Below, in pieces: positions 33,760 to 45,269 of a DNA stretch of 64,000 bases (positions are counted from its first letter, which is position 1; every line of letters begins with the position of its first letter). This stretch comes from Endomychus coccineus (Eukaryota > Arthropoda > Insecta > Coleoptera > Endomychidae). Under the pieces are notes generated by a model. That model saw nothing but the letters and a program-made list of their open reading frames with translations, made no database searches and was not told the origin of the DNA. The DNA lies in assembly GCA_958510875.1 (NCBI GenBank), contig OY294069.1:182945112-183009111 (forward strand). The letters run 5' to 3'. Position numbers and translations under genes: made by a program.

Positions 33760-35917
33760 TTATTCGAACGTTAGTCCAGTTCCTCTTGTGTTATCTTCAA
33801 TCCATTTGTCGAATCTCTCGCTCATTTCTTTACTCATATGATTCTTCCAATCACCCACTTCCCCTTTACGTATAAAGTGTTTCCCGGACTTTTTATAATA
33901 GTCTTTACCGCGTTTACTATCAATTAAGGTCTGCAAGTTACAACCCTTATTCTCTCGCATCTTTTCTACGCTCAAGAAATCTTGCAGACGATCTTTCTGC
34001 TCTTCCGTTATCGTTTTACCCATAAAATCGGCTATTTTATCCAACGTGCCGCGGAAATCGCGTTTCATGTCTTCGTATTTCAGGAACAAGATGTTAGTTT
34101 CGTGTCGTTTGTTCCAGAAAGGTAGGTAATGGTTCCAGATGGATCCCAGGGGTGTGTGATCGGTGATGAAGAGTTCGCAGAACTCCTCGAACGTCGTGTT
34201 TTGTAGGTTGTGGAACATCGTGCAATGATGGAAGTAAGACACACATAGATCTTTGGGATTCCTTGCTAGATAAATTATCTATAACCGAATAAATAAATGT
34301 TCATTCATTATGATATGAATAACAGGGTGTTTTATAGGAAAAGAGACATACGTCAACTGTGGATAGAAAAGATTTGGCTGATTGTAAATAACCAATACTT
34401 AATGGGTATTCAACACTTTATAACCAAGATACAGGTTGGACCATAGTCAAAGTATACAGGTCTGCCGGAGCCTCCCTTCTACTCTTTTTAAAATTCGAGT
34501 GCAAGCTGATTGGTCGTTTATTTCGTTTATTTAATGTTATTGACGACGATATAATATGATGTTGTTACGTGCCGGCGATGTGATTGGAGGAGCTAGGTGA
34601 CGTCACCTAGCGCGAGAAACGATGGAAGGGAGGCTCCGGCAGACCTGTATACTTTGACTATGGGTTGGACTACCAATTTTGCCCTTTCTATACTCATAAC
34701 TTGGAAACCAATCAACATTTGGCATATGTGTTATAATAAATTGTAAAAATATACCGATGTATTATCATGGTTATAAAGAGGGCCAAAGACTCATTTAGTA
34801 ATATGAGTTATTTTACAATCACTTCAGCCACTCCTATCCACAGTTAATGTACCTATGTCCGTTTTGTAACAACCTCTTTATAAGATGATGAACATAAAAG
34901 TTGAATTCAGCCAATAAAAAATAGTGCATTTGTGAATGTAGCTATACTTACTTTAGGTTTGATCTTGTCTAATTCTATGGGTAGAAAGTTTAGTGGTAAA
35001 TGGCTCTTGATGTATCTTGGAGAAGGTTGGTTTGTTACGTATTCAATTGAATTTCCAATCATGGTTCCCAGCGTGTCGTAAAATTCAGCCAGTGCTGTCG
35101 ATAATCTGCATAACAATACAATTAAGTGAAAACATATCAACATTTTTAAGAAAATGTACCTAATCGGAACTCTCCTACTCCCACCGTGACTTTTCTATTT
35201 ATCCTCTCTTGACTTTTTCTCATCAAGTACATATTCAATATATAACAAAAAATAAGCAAATAAACCGTTTTAATTAATCACAAATTTACTAAAACTTTCA
35301 CGTGCCAAACTATAATAACAAATTGTGAAAGAGTTCCGATTGATTGCTGAATTTATGGAAAAACGTTTTCAACTTTACCAGCAGTAATATACTCACTCTA
35401 TTAAAGGGGCTCTGATTTGTTGTATGGTATTTTTTGCTGTTTCCAAATCGAAGTCATTACCAATCGCCCAAATCATTTCCTGGCACCATGTCGAACCTGA
35501 AGCAACCAATACGTTATTCAAACATTGATTCTCATTATAACTGTATGCCGTTTAAACTAAATTTAAAGACCTTTCCGAAAATCTATTCCATCACTTACAA
35601 ACATAAGTTTGTCCTCATTTGAAACTACTTTTCATTAAATTGAAATGGTCTCCGCGACTATCAGATGCGAACCTCATTGAATGTTTGTGGTAACGTTTAA
35701 ACACTAAGTATAGAAACTTACCAGTTCTTGGGAAACTTATAAGCCACATATCTTCATCCCTGACGGGCGCATCAAATATTTCTTGGGCTATCTGTGAAAA
35801 ATACAATGGCATCAAACATTTGCCAGGATTGTACTCGTAGAGGGCATCTTTGACGCCGAATGCTTTGTCAACTTTTTCGGCATATTCGGAATCGAGCGGT
35901 TTTAACGTGAAACTCAT
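33760..35917 (-). CDS. Cytosolic sulfotransferase (SULT family), complete, 4 exons
   Basis: Minus-strand exons: 35917-35722, 35496-35397, 35105-34952 and 34278-33760. GT/AG sites and phases agree, giving 322 residues, close to the family norm of about 300. The enzyme transfers sulfonate from PAPS to a hydroxyl or amine acceptor in the cytosol. The phosphosulfate loop PRTGSTW spans residues 63-69 and is split by intron 1 (family consensus PKSGTTW, here with Arg at the Lys position). RYIKSHLPLNFLP contains the catalytic His. IIYLARNPKDLCVSYFHH carries the 3'-phosphate-binding Arg and Ser, and RKGEVGDWKNHMS is the C-terminal PAPS motif. The acceptor substrate cannot be read from sequence. An AATAAA overlaps the stop codon on the minus strand. 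Intron 3 holds a MITE (34441-34662). Confidence 0.93.
34441..34662. mobile_element. 222-bp MITE with 39-bp perfect terminal inverted repeats
   Basis: 34441-34479 (starting CCATAGTCAAAGTATACAGG) and 34624-34662 (ending ACTTTGACTATGG) are exact reverse complements. GTTGGA occurs immediately on both sides, giving a 6-bp target duplication. The interior has no coding capacity but contains the 20-bp perfect palindrome GCTAGGTGACGTCACCTAGC at 34592-34611, centred on the CRE-like octamer TGACGTCA. It lies in sulfotransferase intron 3. Confidence 0.9.
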
Positions 35918-38047
35918 TGCGAACTTTTCGAACGGACGTTCAACGCATAACTGCGGATACTTTAAAGTAGATGGTAGAATTACTTCCTAATTTCACTTGC
36001 CATGCTAGCGCAACACCACCCTCTTCTGTATATCTTGAACTACTTGAAGAATGTGAAAGTAATATTATGGTTGAGCAATTGTTTTCATTTTATATAAGAA
36101 GAATAATATTGATCAAGTTCATGATCAGCTGTGATAAAAGTGAGAAAATGTGACTGTTTACCTATCTAAGTACGACAAAATAATGAATTCACAATAAATC
36201 ACCGATATCGGCATTATATTCATACAGGAATTTGTATTAAACACATAAAATTTGTATTCCCCATAAATATTTTGTAGTTATTCAATTTTTGTAAATTTTT
36301 CAATGGTTCTATCTAAATCTTCTTTAGGTTCAAGGGGGAATGAAAAAATGAGTTCGCATTCGATAAGTAATTATAATATTCATTTATATTTTGAACTTAT
36401 AACATGTTCATTGTATTTTTGGATGGAAGTATTGGTGAAATCCACATTTTCCAACCATAGAAGGCCTTTTTGAAAATGCTGGCCTAAAGTACTAAATGAA
36501 TTGCTAACAAGCAAAATATTATTATTGTGGTGTGAAGAGAAAACGCACCGCACTATAAAGTATAAACAAACTTTCATCTCGTCAAACTGGTTCGATATAT
36601 GGCGAATCGTGCATAAAACCAGTCTGAAATTCATAAATACTTTCCTTTCTTATGTAAATTTACGGATATGGGAAAGATATAATCAGGACGGTTTTTGAAA
36701 TCAATCCGGAAACTGATTTAATCTAAGATATTCATTATATCTATGGAAAACTGTTTGATGTTCGTCAGAAACCAAATCAAACGTATTCTATAGATGGAGA
36801 TAATATTAGTGAAAACCTCTTCTTCTCCCTAATATCAAGTTTAATAGGAATACCATATTTGGTATTTATAATTATAAAATAGCGGGTAGATATGAAGATA
36901 TTTGGATCAATATCAAATGAAACATAATTCCAAAATATCGGTTTATTTAAATTACTTGGTAATAGTTGGGGGAGGGAATCGTGAGGCATTTGTGACGTAG
37001 TGGGTCATAGCAGAGGGAGCGTTTAGTGGGCACAACAATAAATTTTTTATGTTTTCCAACTATTTTTTTCATTCTTATATTACCATCCAAAAAGAGTCAC
37101 TAGGCAACGTTCTAGAGAGTTAGTGTGTATTTACCAATGACGACTACCCAGATGCCCAAGATGCCTTATGAGTGGAAAAAGTGGTGGTTTAATGTATTCC
37201 TAACTTTGAAAATACAAAGTTCAAGAAACTTCTGCAATTGAAGACGTTCAAGAATCACCGCGGGCGAAAATGAGATCAACTGGCTCAAGATAAAGTTACG
37301 TAATGTAAACTCTGAAATGTATGTATTAACCAAGGGTTAGGAACCTATAATTATGTCTCAAATACCAATGCCATTGTGCAGGAAAGTAACGTACATAAAT
37401 TATAAGTAATAATCAATTAAAATTCAACAACTGGGACTAGTTACTAAGTGGTATGGTAGCGGAAGTGTGTGGTGTACGCTTCCACTTTCACTCAAAGCAT
37501 CGCTCGAATTCTCAATTATTGGAAAGTTCATCGATTCCAAAACGTAATAAATAATTTAATAGCAATATTACAAAGGTACATAAGAAATGTGACCTCTAGC
37601 GGATAATGTACATACTAAAGAAAATTGCTCTTTCGAAATCAGAAACCTGTATTCAACTATGGGTCGTGAGAACAGAGAACTGTTCTGATATTGTTCATGC
37701 AAGCAGCTAACTGTAATAGTTCAGCGTCAAACTATTTACGATTTCGAATGTAACAGTACCCTATAATGTTATCTCTGTAATCCTTGCTCCTACTGACCTG
37801 CAGTAGTGATAGAGGTCGCTGATAGCTTCGTGTATGATTCAAAACAATAATTAGTTATTTGTAAGTACCTTCGATTTTACAATACAATATAAATATATTA
37901 TGGTATATGAAGTACCTACCAGAAAATTGGGGTTGCTCTAAGTCTAAGGAATGAAACAATCTATGACATATACTAACATTTACTTAAATTATTTTTACAA
38001 TTAAATTAAACAGAAATAAATATACCACCATCATTGTGAACGGTTAT
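35918..38047. other. Intergenic between sulfotransferase and secreted-protein gene
   Basis: This holds the sulfotransferase upstream region and the 3' flank of the secreted-protein gene. No additional gene, transposon or RNA was recognised. Confidence 0.4.
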
Positions 38048-41000
38048 TCAAAGTTCATTATGCACATATTCAGTCGTAACTTTTATTTCCTCTTCGTGAA
38101 AATCACCACATTGTGATAAATAATGTTTCTAGAAAGAGAAGAAGAAATATTAATATTCATAAATACATAAAGTCTGGAAGTTATCGATTATATTTTGCAT
38201 CAATTTGAGAGATCAAAGTTGATGGGAAATAGAAACAATCAAAATACTTACTTTACAATTTGATTCTTCCATTATAATATTGTAATACGTTATAAGGGAA
38301 GTATCTGTGGTGCTACTCAACATCCAGCTAGCAAAGAAACTACTACCTCTGCTAAGAAGCATTTTCAATCCAGGTAGACTTTCATAGTCTTGGTTATTCC
38401 TGTTTATCATACACATTATGTACCTGCAATAACAGATAAAATTACATTACAAAACTGTTCTACAATTATTCTGTTTAACATAGTATGAAAATTGAATAAA
38501 ATCATTTCTGCCGTACTTGTCACATTTTGGGGAAGTTTTAACGAATCGATAAGCTCTGTTCACCCTGGCTAGTGGCTCTATTATTTCTAAATTGATAGTA
38601 TCAGCCAGTTTCTCTGATAATTCCATTGAATCTCCTCGCTCTCCTAGTGTGAATCCCTTCTTTTTGACTATCGCCAATACTTCCTGTAAAAACACATGAA
38701 TCAGTTGCCTGAAGAATTATGAGGAGCCAATTAAATTGGTTCATTAAAATTAAACATGAACACTATAAGAAAACACGACATGTTTCGCCACACAGTCGTG
38801 AACACTGGTACTTTATTAATTAAAACCTTGAAACATTTGTTTTTAAGCTATTGCATATAGCTTTTATCGCGGGCTTTGAGCGCGGCGACCGAATCAAGAA
38901 ATTCCGTAACGAAAAATAACAGGAACTCGTTTATGTTGCGCTCTCTCGGGTGACTAATATTGAAAAATTGTATATCACGACAAAAAAAGATAATTCTACA
39001 TTCAAGTTTTATAATAATCGAAGGCTAGCTGCATCGACTGCATCTTTGTTGCAAAAATTCAAAAGACTGCCTTTAAATAGTGTTCAGACGACAGCTGAAA
39101 GTGTCTTAGATGTCATTAATAATAGAAATGGCATTTCAATAATGACTTTCAATTGCCAAAGTCTAAATAGTCACAAACACGATTTACAAGATTCAGTTAC
39201 GAGACAAACAAATGTGTTACTTCTTACCGAAACATGCATGGCGCATGATAATCCGATTGAAATACCTAATTTCAATTGTATTGTTCAATTCAAACGAGAC
39301 ACTGTTCCAGAAGGTGGGGTATCTATTTACCAAAATAATAATAATGTAACTAATATTATGACTCGGAATATTGAGATATTTGTGCGTGCTCATGCAAACT
39401 TAGAAATGGCCTACATATAGTCATGGTAGCAATTTACATTTCTCCGAATCCAAAATTGGCTGAGGTAGAGCATTTTATTCATCGCACTTTACTGGAGTAC
39501 ACTGAAGATGGTCGAAAATACTTGGTACAAATGGTAATAAATTTCCACTTATCTTGGCTGGCGATTTCAACATCAACTTCGCTGATAAAAAATCAGAGCG
39601 GTTGACAACTTTTCTTTCGGAAAAATTGAATTTGAAAATGAATAATGATCCACAAGAATCCACAACAAAATATGGGGCCACCATTGACGCGGTATTTTCC
39701 AGATATTTAGAGGATATCAAGTCTCAAACTTATGTCTCTTATTTCAGTTATTCAGTTACCATAAACCTATAGTTTCAATGACAACAAATTCCTGAATAAC
39801 CTACATGTATTGTAAGATAATAAAAATATTTTAAACGATATTAACTTCTCATTTATTCAATAAAAGAAAAAAAATTGTTTTCTTATCGGTCACCACGCTC
39901 AAAAAGTGTAACTTGAATTAATATCAAAGAAAAAACTTGAATTAAAATATCAAAGAAAAAAAATACTGCATAAATTAAAAATAAATAAATAATTATAATT
40001 GCATAAGTTGAGAAAAATGCTATGCAATAGCTTTACCGCAGCAGTCCCCGAGTGCCACACGTATTTTTTTTATTATAAACCTGTACTTTGTTACGTTATA
40101 GATAAATTATAGGAACTGCTAGCCATACCCCTTTCATTACAACATGACAGAAAGTTTTTACATGGACCTTATTCTAGATAAGTCTTCAGCAGGCTCAAAT
40201 CTTCTAGAGGATATTCTTCATGAATATTTATTGTATAATTAGTGATTTTTTTGAGAAATAAAACCTATTTAATCATCTACAGTCTTTGTATTTATTCTCT
40301 ACTAGCTGTAGTGCCTGGCGTTGCCCAGGCTACAGAATCAAAGAATACTTTTACATTTAAACTCCTTCCCTACCCTAGAGCTGAACCGGCATCGGGAGGA
40401 AGATAAGGAGTTTCATTTTTATATCTATATTAGCTATTACCCTGCCGGCTTCGCCATATTGCTTGCAAAAATTCATTAAGTTCGGGGAAGGGGTAGTTAT
40501 TTTGAAATATCAAGTAGACAGTGAGTTTCCCCTCGCTTTGAAGGGCAAATGTGCAAAATTTCATCTAGATCGGAATAAAACTGTAGTATGTTTGTATGAA
40601 ATACACACCCAACAAACATTTTTCTCTATAATGTATAGGAGAAATTAATTTAATTGTTGGACCGCAGATTGGCATGCTAAGATGAGAAGTGACGACCACG
40701 CATACTTCATACAATTTATTATTCATTTTTATGGGGAAATTATTAAAACAATACTTGCAGTAGCAAAATCAGCGTTAGTGCAATATAATTGTGTAATCGT
40801 AAGGTATCAAAAGCAAGTTTAACCGACTACTTTTCAGTTGAAATATATTACCAGGAGCATGAAGGAAGTACTAATAAATTGTAGTTACTACTTTTTAGTG
40901 AAAACCATAACATCGAAATATCCTCAAGATGTTTTTCTATGGTACTATATTCCAATCTATCTTCACATTCTACAACAATGTATTCCATAGGCTAAATAAA

Positions 41001-44000
41001 TTATTATGTCTTGTTAGCTGAACAGTAGTCAAGTCATAAAACAATTATTAAGTAGAAATATTCTAGCGCTATCTAAATATCACTAATTGAAACGTGATGA
41101 TTGTAATGTAACAGACCGTTATGGCGGAATCATTTACACAAGCACCTCGTGGTTTTTTACAGTTACTAACGTTATTATCTTGCCTGAACCGAACAATCGT
41201 ATAATCTTCTTATGGTAAATTTTACTTATTTATAAACACTCTCAGAAGTTATGCACAATCTACTATGTAATTGATCTCATAGTTATACGTTTGGAGTATT
41301 CTTTCAGTAGTAATGTACAAACCGTTAACATTTAATAATATTCATACACAATGTTTACAATTTAATAAAACAATTAGGTAAATTATCTTCGATACATTTA
41401 GACGGCGATTTAAATGTCGTTCATGTCCGGGTCAATAACACCGGATTTGTGTGTTTATAGTGTACCGAGCATTTTCCTGAACTCCCCCCAATGTTTGAAT
41501 ATAATAAGGAGAAAAGTTGCAAGTTTTATACTTGGACTCATCTTTGAGTACTTTGGACAAATTCTGATTTGTTTATGAGTACTTACGAAAGCAAATTATG
41601 TTTCCAGAAAACACGATGTACAACAAATGTGATTGACAATTAAATTCTTCAACGGTCAATACTTCAGTTCTTGATAAAATTTTAATTACCAAATGGCGTG
41701 ACCAAATTCTTTCTTACCTGGGTCCTCCTAAGTAATTATATTTCCTGTACCTAACAACGGTAACGATAAATTTTCGATTACTGAGATGATCTCAGAATCA
41801 TTAGTTACTCTTCAATTATACATATTTATGGCAAATGTTCAAATGGTAACGTTCCACTAATGATTTACGAGTATTGTCATTCATATCAATTCTCAATTTG
41901 TTCTGATAGGTATAGTTTGCTTGTTCATTACTCTTGATTCCAAGAAATATTTGGTAAATTTGGAACTCATTACTTTAAGAATAATATACTTAACCTAGTA
42001 GAAATTTAGAAAATCAAATAAGGCACTACTATTGATAATAATACTTACATCGAGATATTTAAATGCTGGTTTGACATATTGTTTCGAGTCGATCTCCATA
42101 TTCAGATATTTCTTGAAACCGTAGTTGACCAAGACGGCACCAGTTTGTGACGGTCGTTTTACATCGAAATAAACCGATTTAGGGAAGTTTTGGGATTTCA
42201 AAAAGGTGTTGATGAGGAATTCGATGCTTCCTACATACCTTACAAAATAAAAGAATACCATTAATTCATAATTTATAGTTCAAACAGGACATAACTTATA
42301 GTTCCAGATCTAATAGCACAATCAAACATCTGAAATTAAAAAGGTTAAAGTGTTACGCCCGTCCAGAGTTGTTAATTAATATTTTTAAGGAATTTTGAAA
42401 TTATTATTTTACTTTTTAGAAGAGCTGCTTCAAATTTACATCTTCAAGTGTATGAAAAAAATAATTTAGAACAAAGGGTCTGTTAGATGTTGATTAATAA
42501 AAACTGTTTGCCCGGTAATTTTTCCAAATAAAAATACATTATTTACTGTAAATTATCAATTTTTTACTAGCCTGACTAGGCGTAACATGTTTTTCGAAAA
42601 TTTTCACCTTTTCAATTGCAGCTGTTCGATGGGGTAGGTTTTGTAGGTTTTCAAAATAAATGAGATGTCAGTTAATTATAAGGATTTTAAGTTGGAGGTG
42701 CTTCATGCTATCGGATCGAATGCATGTGTTCATTATGCATCCTGGATATCGCTAAGGAATGAACGCTGAAGGCCCTACTGATACACATTATAGTTACATA
42801 CAAGATGTTCGATGAAGAATAGGCAATAATCTTTAAGTCGTTCTGAATAATAGGTCATATGTAAATTAAACGCTTAAACTCAATTTTATATTAACTGTAT
42901 TTTCTTATCAATATGAGATGTAATTGTTATTTCAAATGTGAATAAATCTGTTCTGAGCAGTTTTTAAGATAAGGTGGATTTAAGTAAGCTCACTTCAGTA
43001 CAATTTTTCCTCCAAGAAGTTATAGGCTTGGGATTTTTTCTTTTTGATATTGATATTAAATGGCGGTAAGACAGTGAATGGTAAAATGACGATTCTCTCA
43101 GAAGGCTCATTACAAAATACAGTTTACTTGATCGTTGACTTTCTGTTGCATGTATCATGATATTGATATGGGTAAATTTTGTTCACCATACTATGAAATA
43201 ACTTATTTTTGTAACACCAAATAAAAATACTTATTGAATTCACTTGGTAATTGAACGGAAACCAAGTGAAATTTGAAACAAATATTTTTGAAATGATTTT
43301 TTTCTGGTACATCTTGTATATATTTTCCAAGAGATTCATAAACGATATAAAAAATGAAACTGATAACTGAGTTTGAAATATAGGTATGAAAAATTTAACT
43401 TGCGCAAGCACATCAAAATGATGAATATTGCTCCACTGCCTTGAACAATATAGTTCCTTTAAACAATGCACATCAACAGTAACACAGAAATATTCACATT
43501 ATCAGTATGTGGAATAGTTTTTGCCCATATTTCTGGTGTTAGTTTTTCTAGCCTCTTTCCCCATACCCACTGATTTTTCAAAAGTGTTGAATGGGGTTAC
43601 AAATGTAATGGTGAGAGGGTAGAAAGACGAAGCAATTCGTTGGGCATATTATTCAGCTAGCATAATTGTCTTCTACGTATATTTGATGTGGCTTATTAAT
43701 TTTTACCAAGATCAACAACATTGGTTTAAAAGTGTCACCATAAAGTAGATATGTTATTCCTATTTAACCATTCTTATGAACACATTTCTTGGAGGTGCCT
43801 GTTGGCAGTTTATTCATTATTCACAACGATGGTAGCGGTTTTCTAAATTCACCAAAAGGTGAAATTCAAACCAATTTAGGAAGTTGTTTTGATACATTTC
43901 ACCTTGATAATCGACATCCTTTGTTTTTGAAAAAAATATTCCTTCTGCACTAGGAATAGAACCTGCTGTACAATCAGCATGAAGTATAATATACAATTTA

Positions 44001-45229
44001 CACTGCACCAAAAACTTTGATCGTTATCACAACAGTTGCTAAACACTTGCCAAGAATGACCGACAGCGATCTTCGAAGATCCACACGACATGAACATACA
44101 TAGAATTGAACTTTTGAAGTTTAGTCATTTTTTGAAACAGTGAAATTACCACTGAGGCAAACAGTTACGTGAACTTAACCTTGAACTTCTTGAGGAAGGT
44201 AAATTGTTTTCAGTAGATTTGACTCAAATCACGTTATTTTCATAAAACTTACTCCTGAAATATAGATCATTTATTAGTGATCATTTTGTATAATATAAGC
44301 ATAAGATATATCTAGTAGAATTGAATGGAACGACACGAATAGATATATAGATTCAACCTTTTCTTCTCTACTTAATTATCTACTCCCTAGTATTTGAAGA
44401 TCAACCACTGTATGGTAGAAATACAAATATACTTATCGATATAATATACATATTATAGTCCTTACCCAATGTATACTTTAGGATCCCCGTAATGTTCCAT
44501 GTACTTGCCAAGTCTGGAAGTCACCATATGAATCCAATGCCTTCTAAACGACTGATTTTCCAGCATTTCCACAAACTTGAGGTAACTGAATTTCCCAGTT
44601 TCGTCGGAGAAAATTTTCACGATCTTCTCAGCACCCAACGTGCTCAAGATCGTACGTCCTACGTCCGAATTCATGAACAGATCGAAGAAAACATGGGCTT
44701 TTTCCAGTATTGGAGGTAACATCCAGGCGTGACTCTCGTGTTCGTGAGCCCTTTGTTGCGCCTGTTGCCCAAAAAACGCGTTCATTGTTTGCAATGCTAA
44801 TGGCACGTAATCGGCGAATTTCTCCGCATTTCCTGGTTCCGACAGAATACCGCCAAAGGTGGATATCAATGACATAACGTCCAAACCGCCACCGGAGTCT
44901 TCCTTCGCTTTCGCCTGAGGCTCCATGGCGCTACCCATCATACCGATAACATTAGAGATGAGGTCAGAGTCGAGTCCTTGACCGTTTGTCCCCATAAGAG
45001 AACCAATTCCTTTCATTAAACCCAAGAGGTTTTGGGCGTCCCCCTCTTTGTCCCCTGTAGCCATACCTGTCATTATATTATTGACCATGGAACCGAGACT
45101 TTGTACATTTTGTGATTTCATTATTTCGGCTGCTGCTTCTGCGAAAGGGTTCGTGTCTTCATCATAATTTTCTTGTTGTGATTGATGGGTTAACACGAAT
45201 AAGACTAGAATGATTATCTTGAATGCCAT
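38048..45229 (-). CDS. Secreted protein of unrecognised family, 5 exons
   Basis: Minus-strand coding exons: 45229-44466, 42238-42049, 38683-38517, 38423-38252 and 38128-38048. Phases agree and the product is about 457 residues. The donor of the third exon is weak (AA|GTACGG), but joining there restores CDKYIMCMINRNN in frame. A hydrophobic start (MAFKIIILVLFVLTHQ) looks like a signal peptide. Residues ~20-170 are Gly/Met/Ala-rich and acidic with SLGSMVNNIM-type amphipathic segments. The remainder looks globular and helical (MLENQSFRRHWIHMVTSRLG, YVGSIEFLINTF). Four Cys cluster near the C-terminus (KCDKYIMC, NCK, QCG), which suggests two disulfides. An acceptor at about 45247 on the minus strand implies an upstream untranslated exon. 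The architecture resembles an uncharacterised insect secreted family, but I cannot name it. Confidence 0.8.
38757..38842 (-). repeat. PLE-terminus-like scrap beside the Helentron
   Basis: On the minus strand ACTGTGTGGCGAAACATGTC closely resembles CCGTGTGGTGAAACATGTC in the inverted PLE pair (31664-31700). It ends where the Helentron copy begins, so the Helentron probably inserted in or next to an older PLE remnant. Confidence 0.45.
38843..40070 (+). mobile_element. Second internally deleted Helentron copy, near-identical to 26511-27780
   Basis: It shares the 5' block (AAGCTATTGCATATAGCTTT), the same junction to [15 protein letters not shown], the EEP endonuclease ([46 protein letters not shown]) and the 3' end (GCTATGCAATAGC..CCACACGTAT). 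Differences are a few substitutions, a short deletion near 39360, a stop at 39418 and a frameshift near 39510. It lies in the large third intron-equivalent gap of the secreted-protein gene (between exons 42049 and 38683). Confidence 0.8.
40303..40640 (+). mobile_element. Retroposon-like remnant beginning CTAGCTGTAGTGCC
   Basis: The start CTAGCTGTAGTGCCTGGCGT and CTTCGCCATATTGC resemble the conserved ends of widespread insect interspersed repeats of the CTAGCTGTxCCCGGCxTTGCC type. CAAAATTTCATCTAGATCGG continues that family's usual second block. The family name is not certain. Confidence 0.45.
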
Positions 45230-45269
45230 TTGGTATGTTTTATTTCCTGAAAAGACAAAAGAAATCAAA

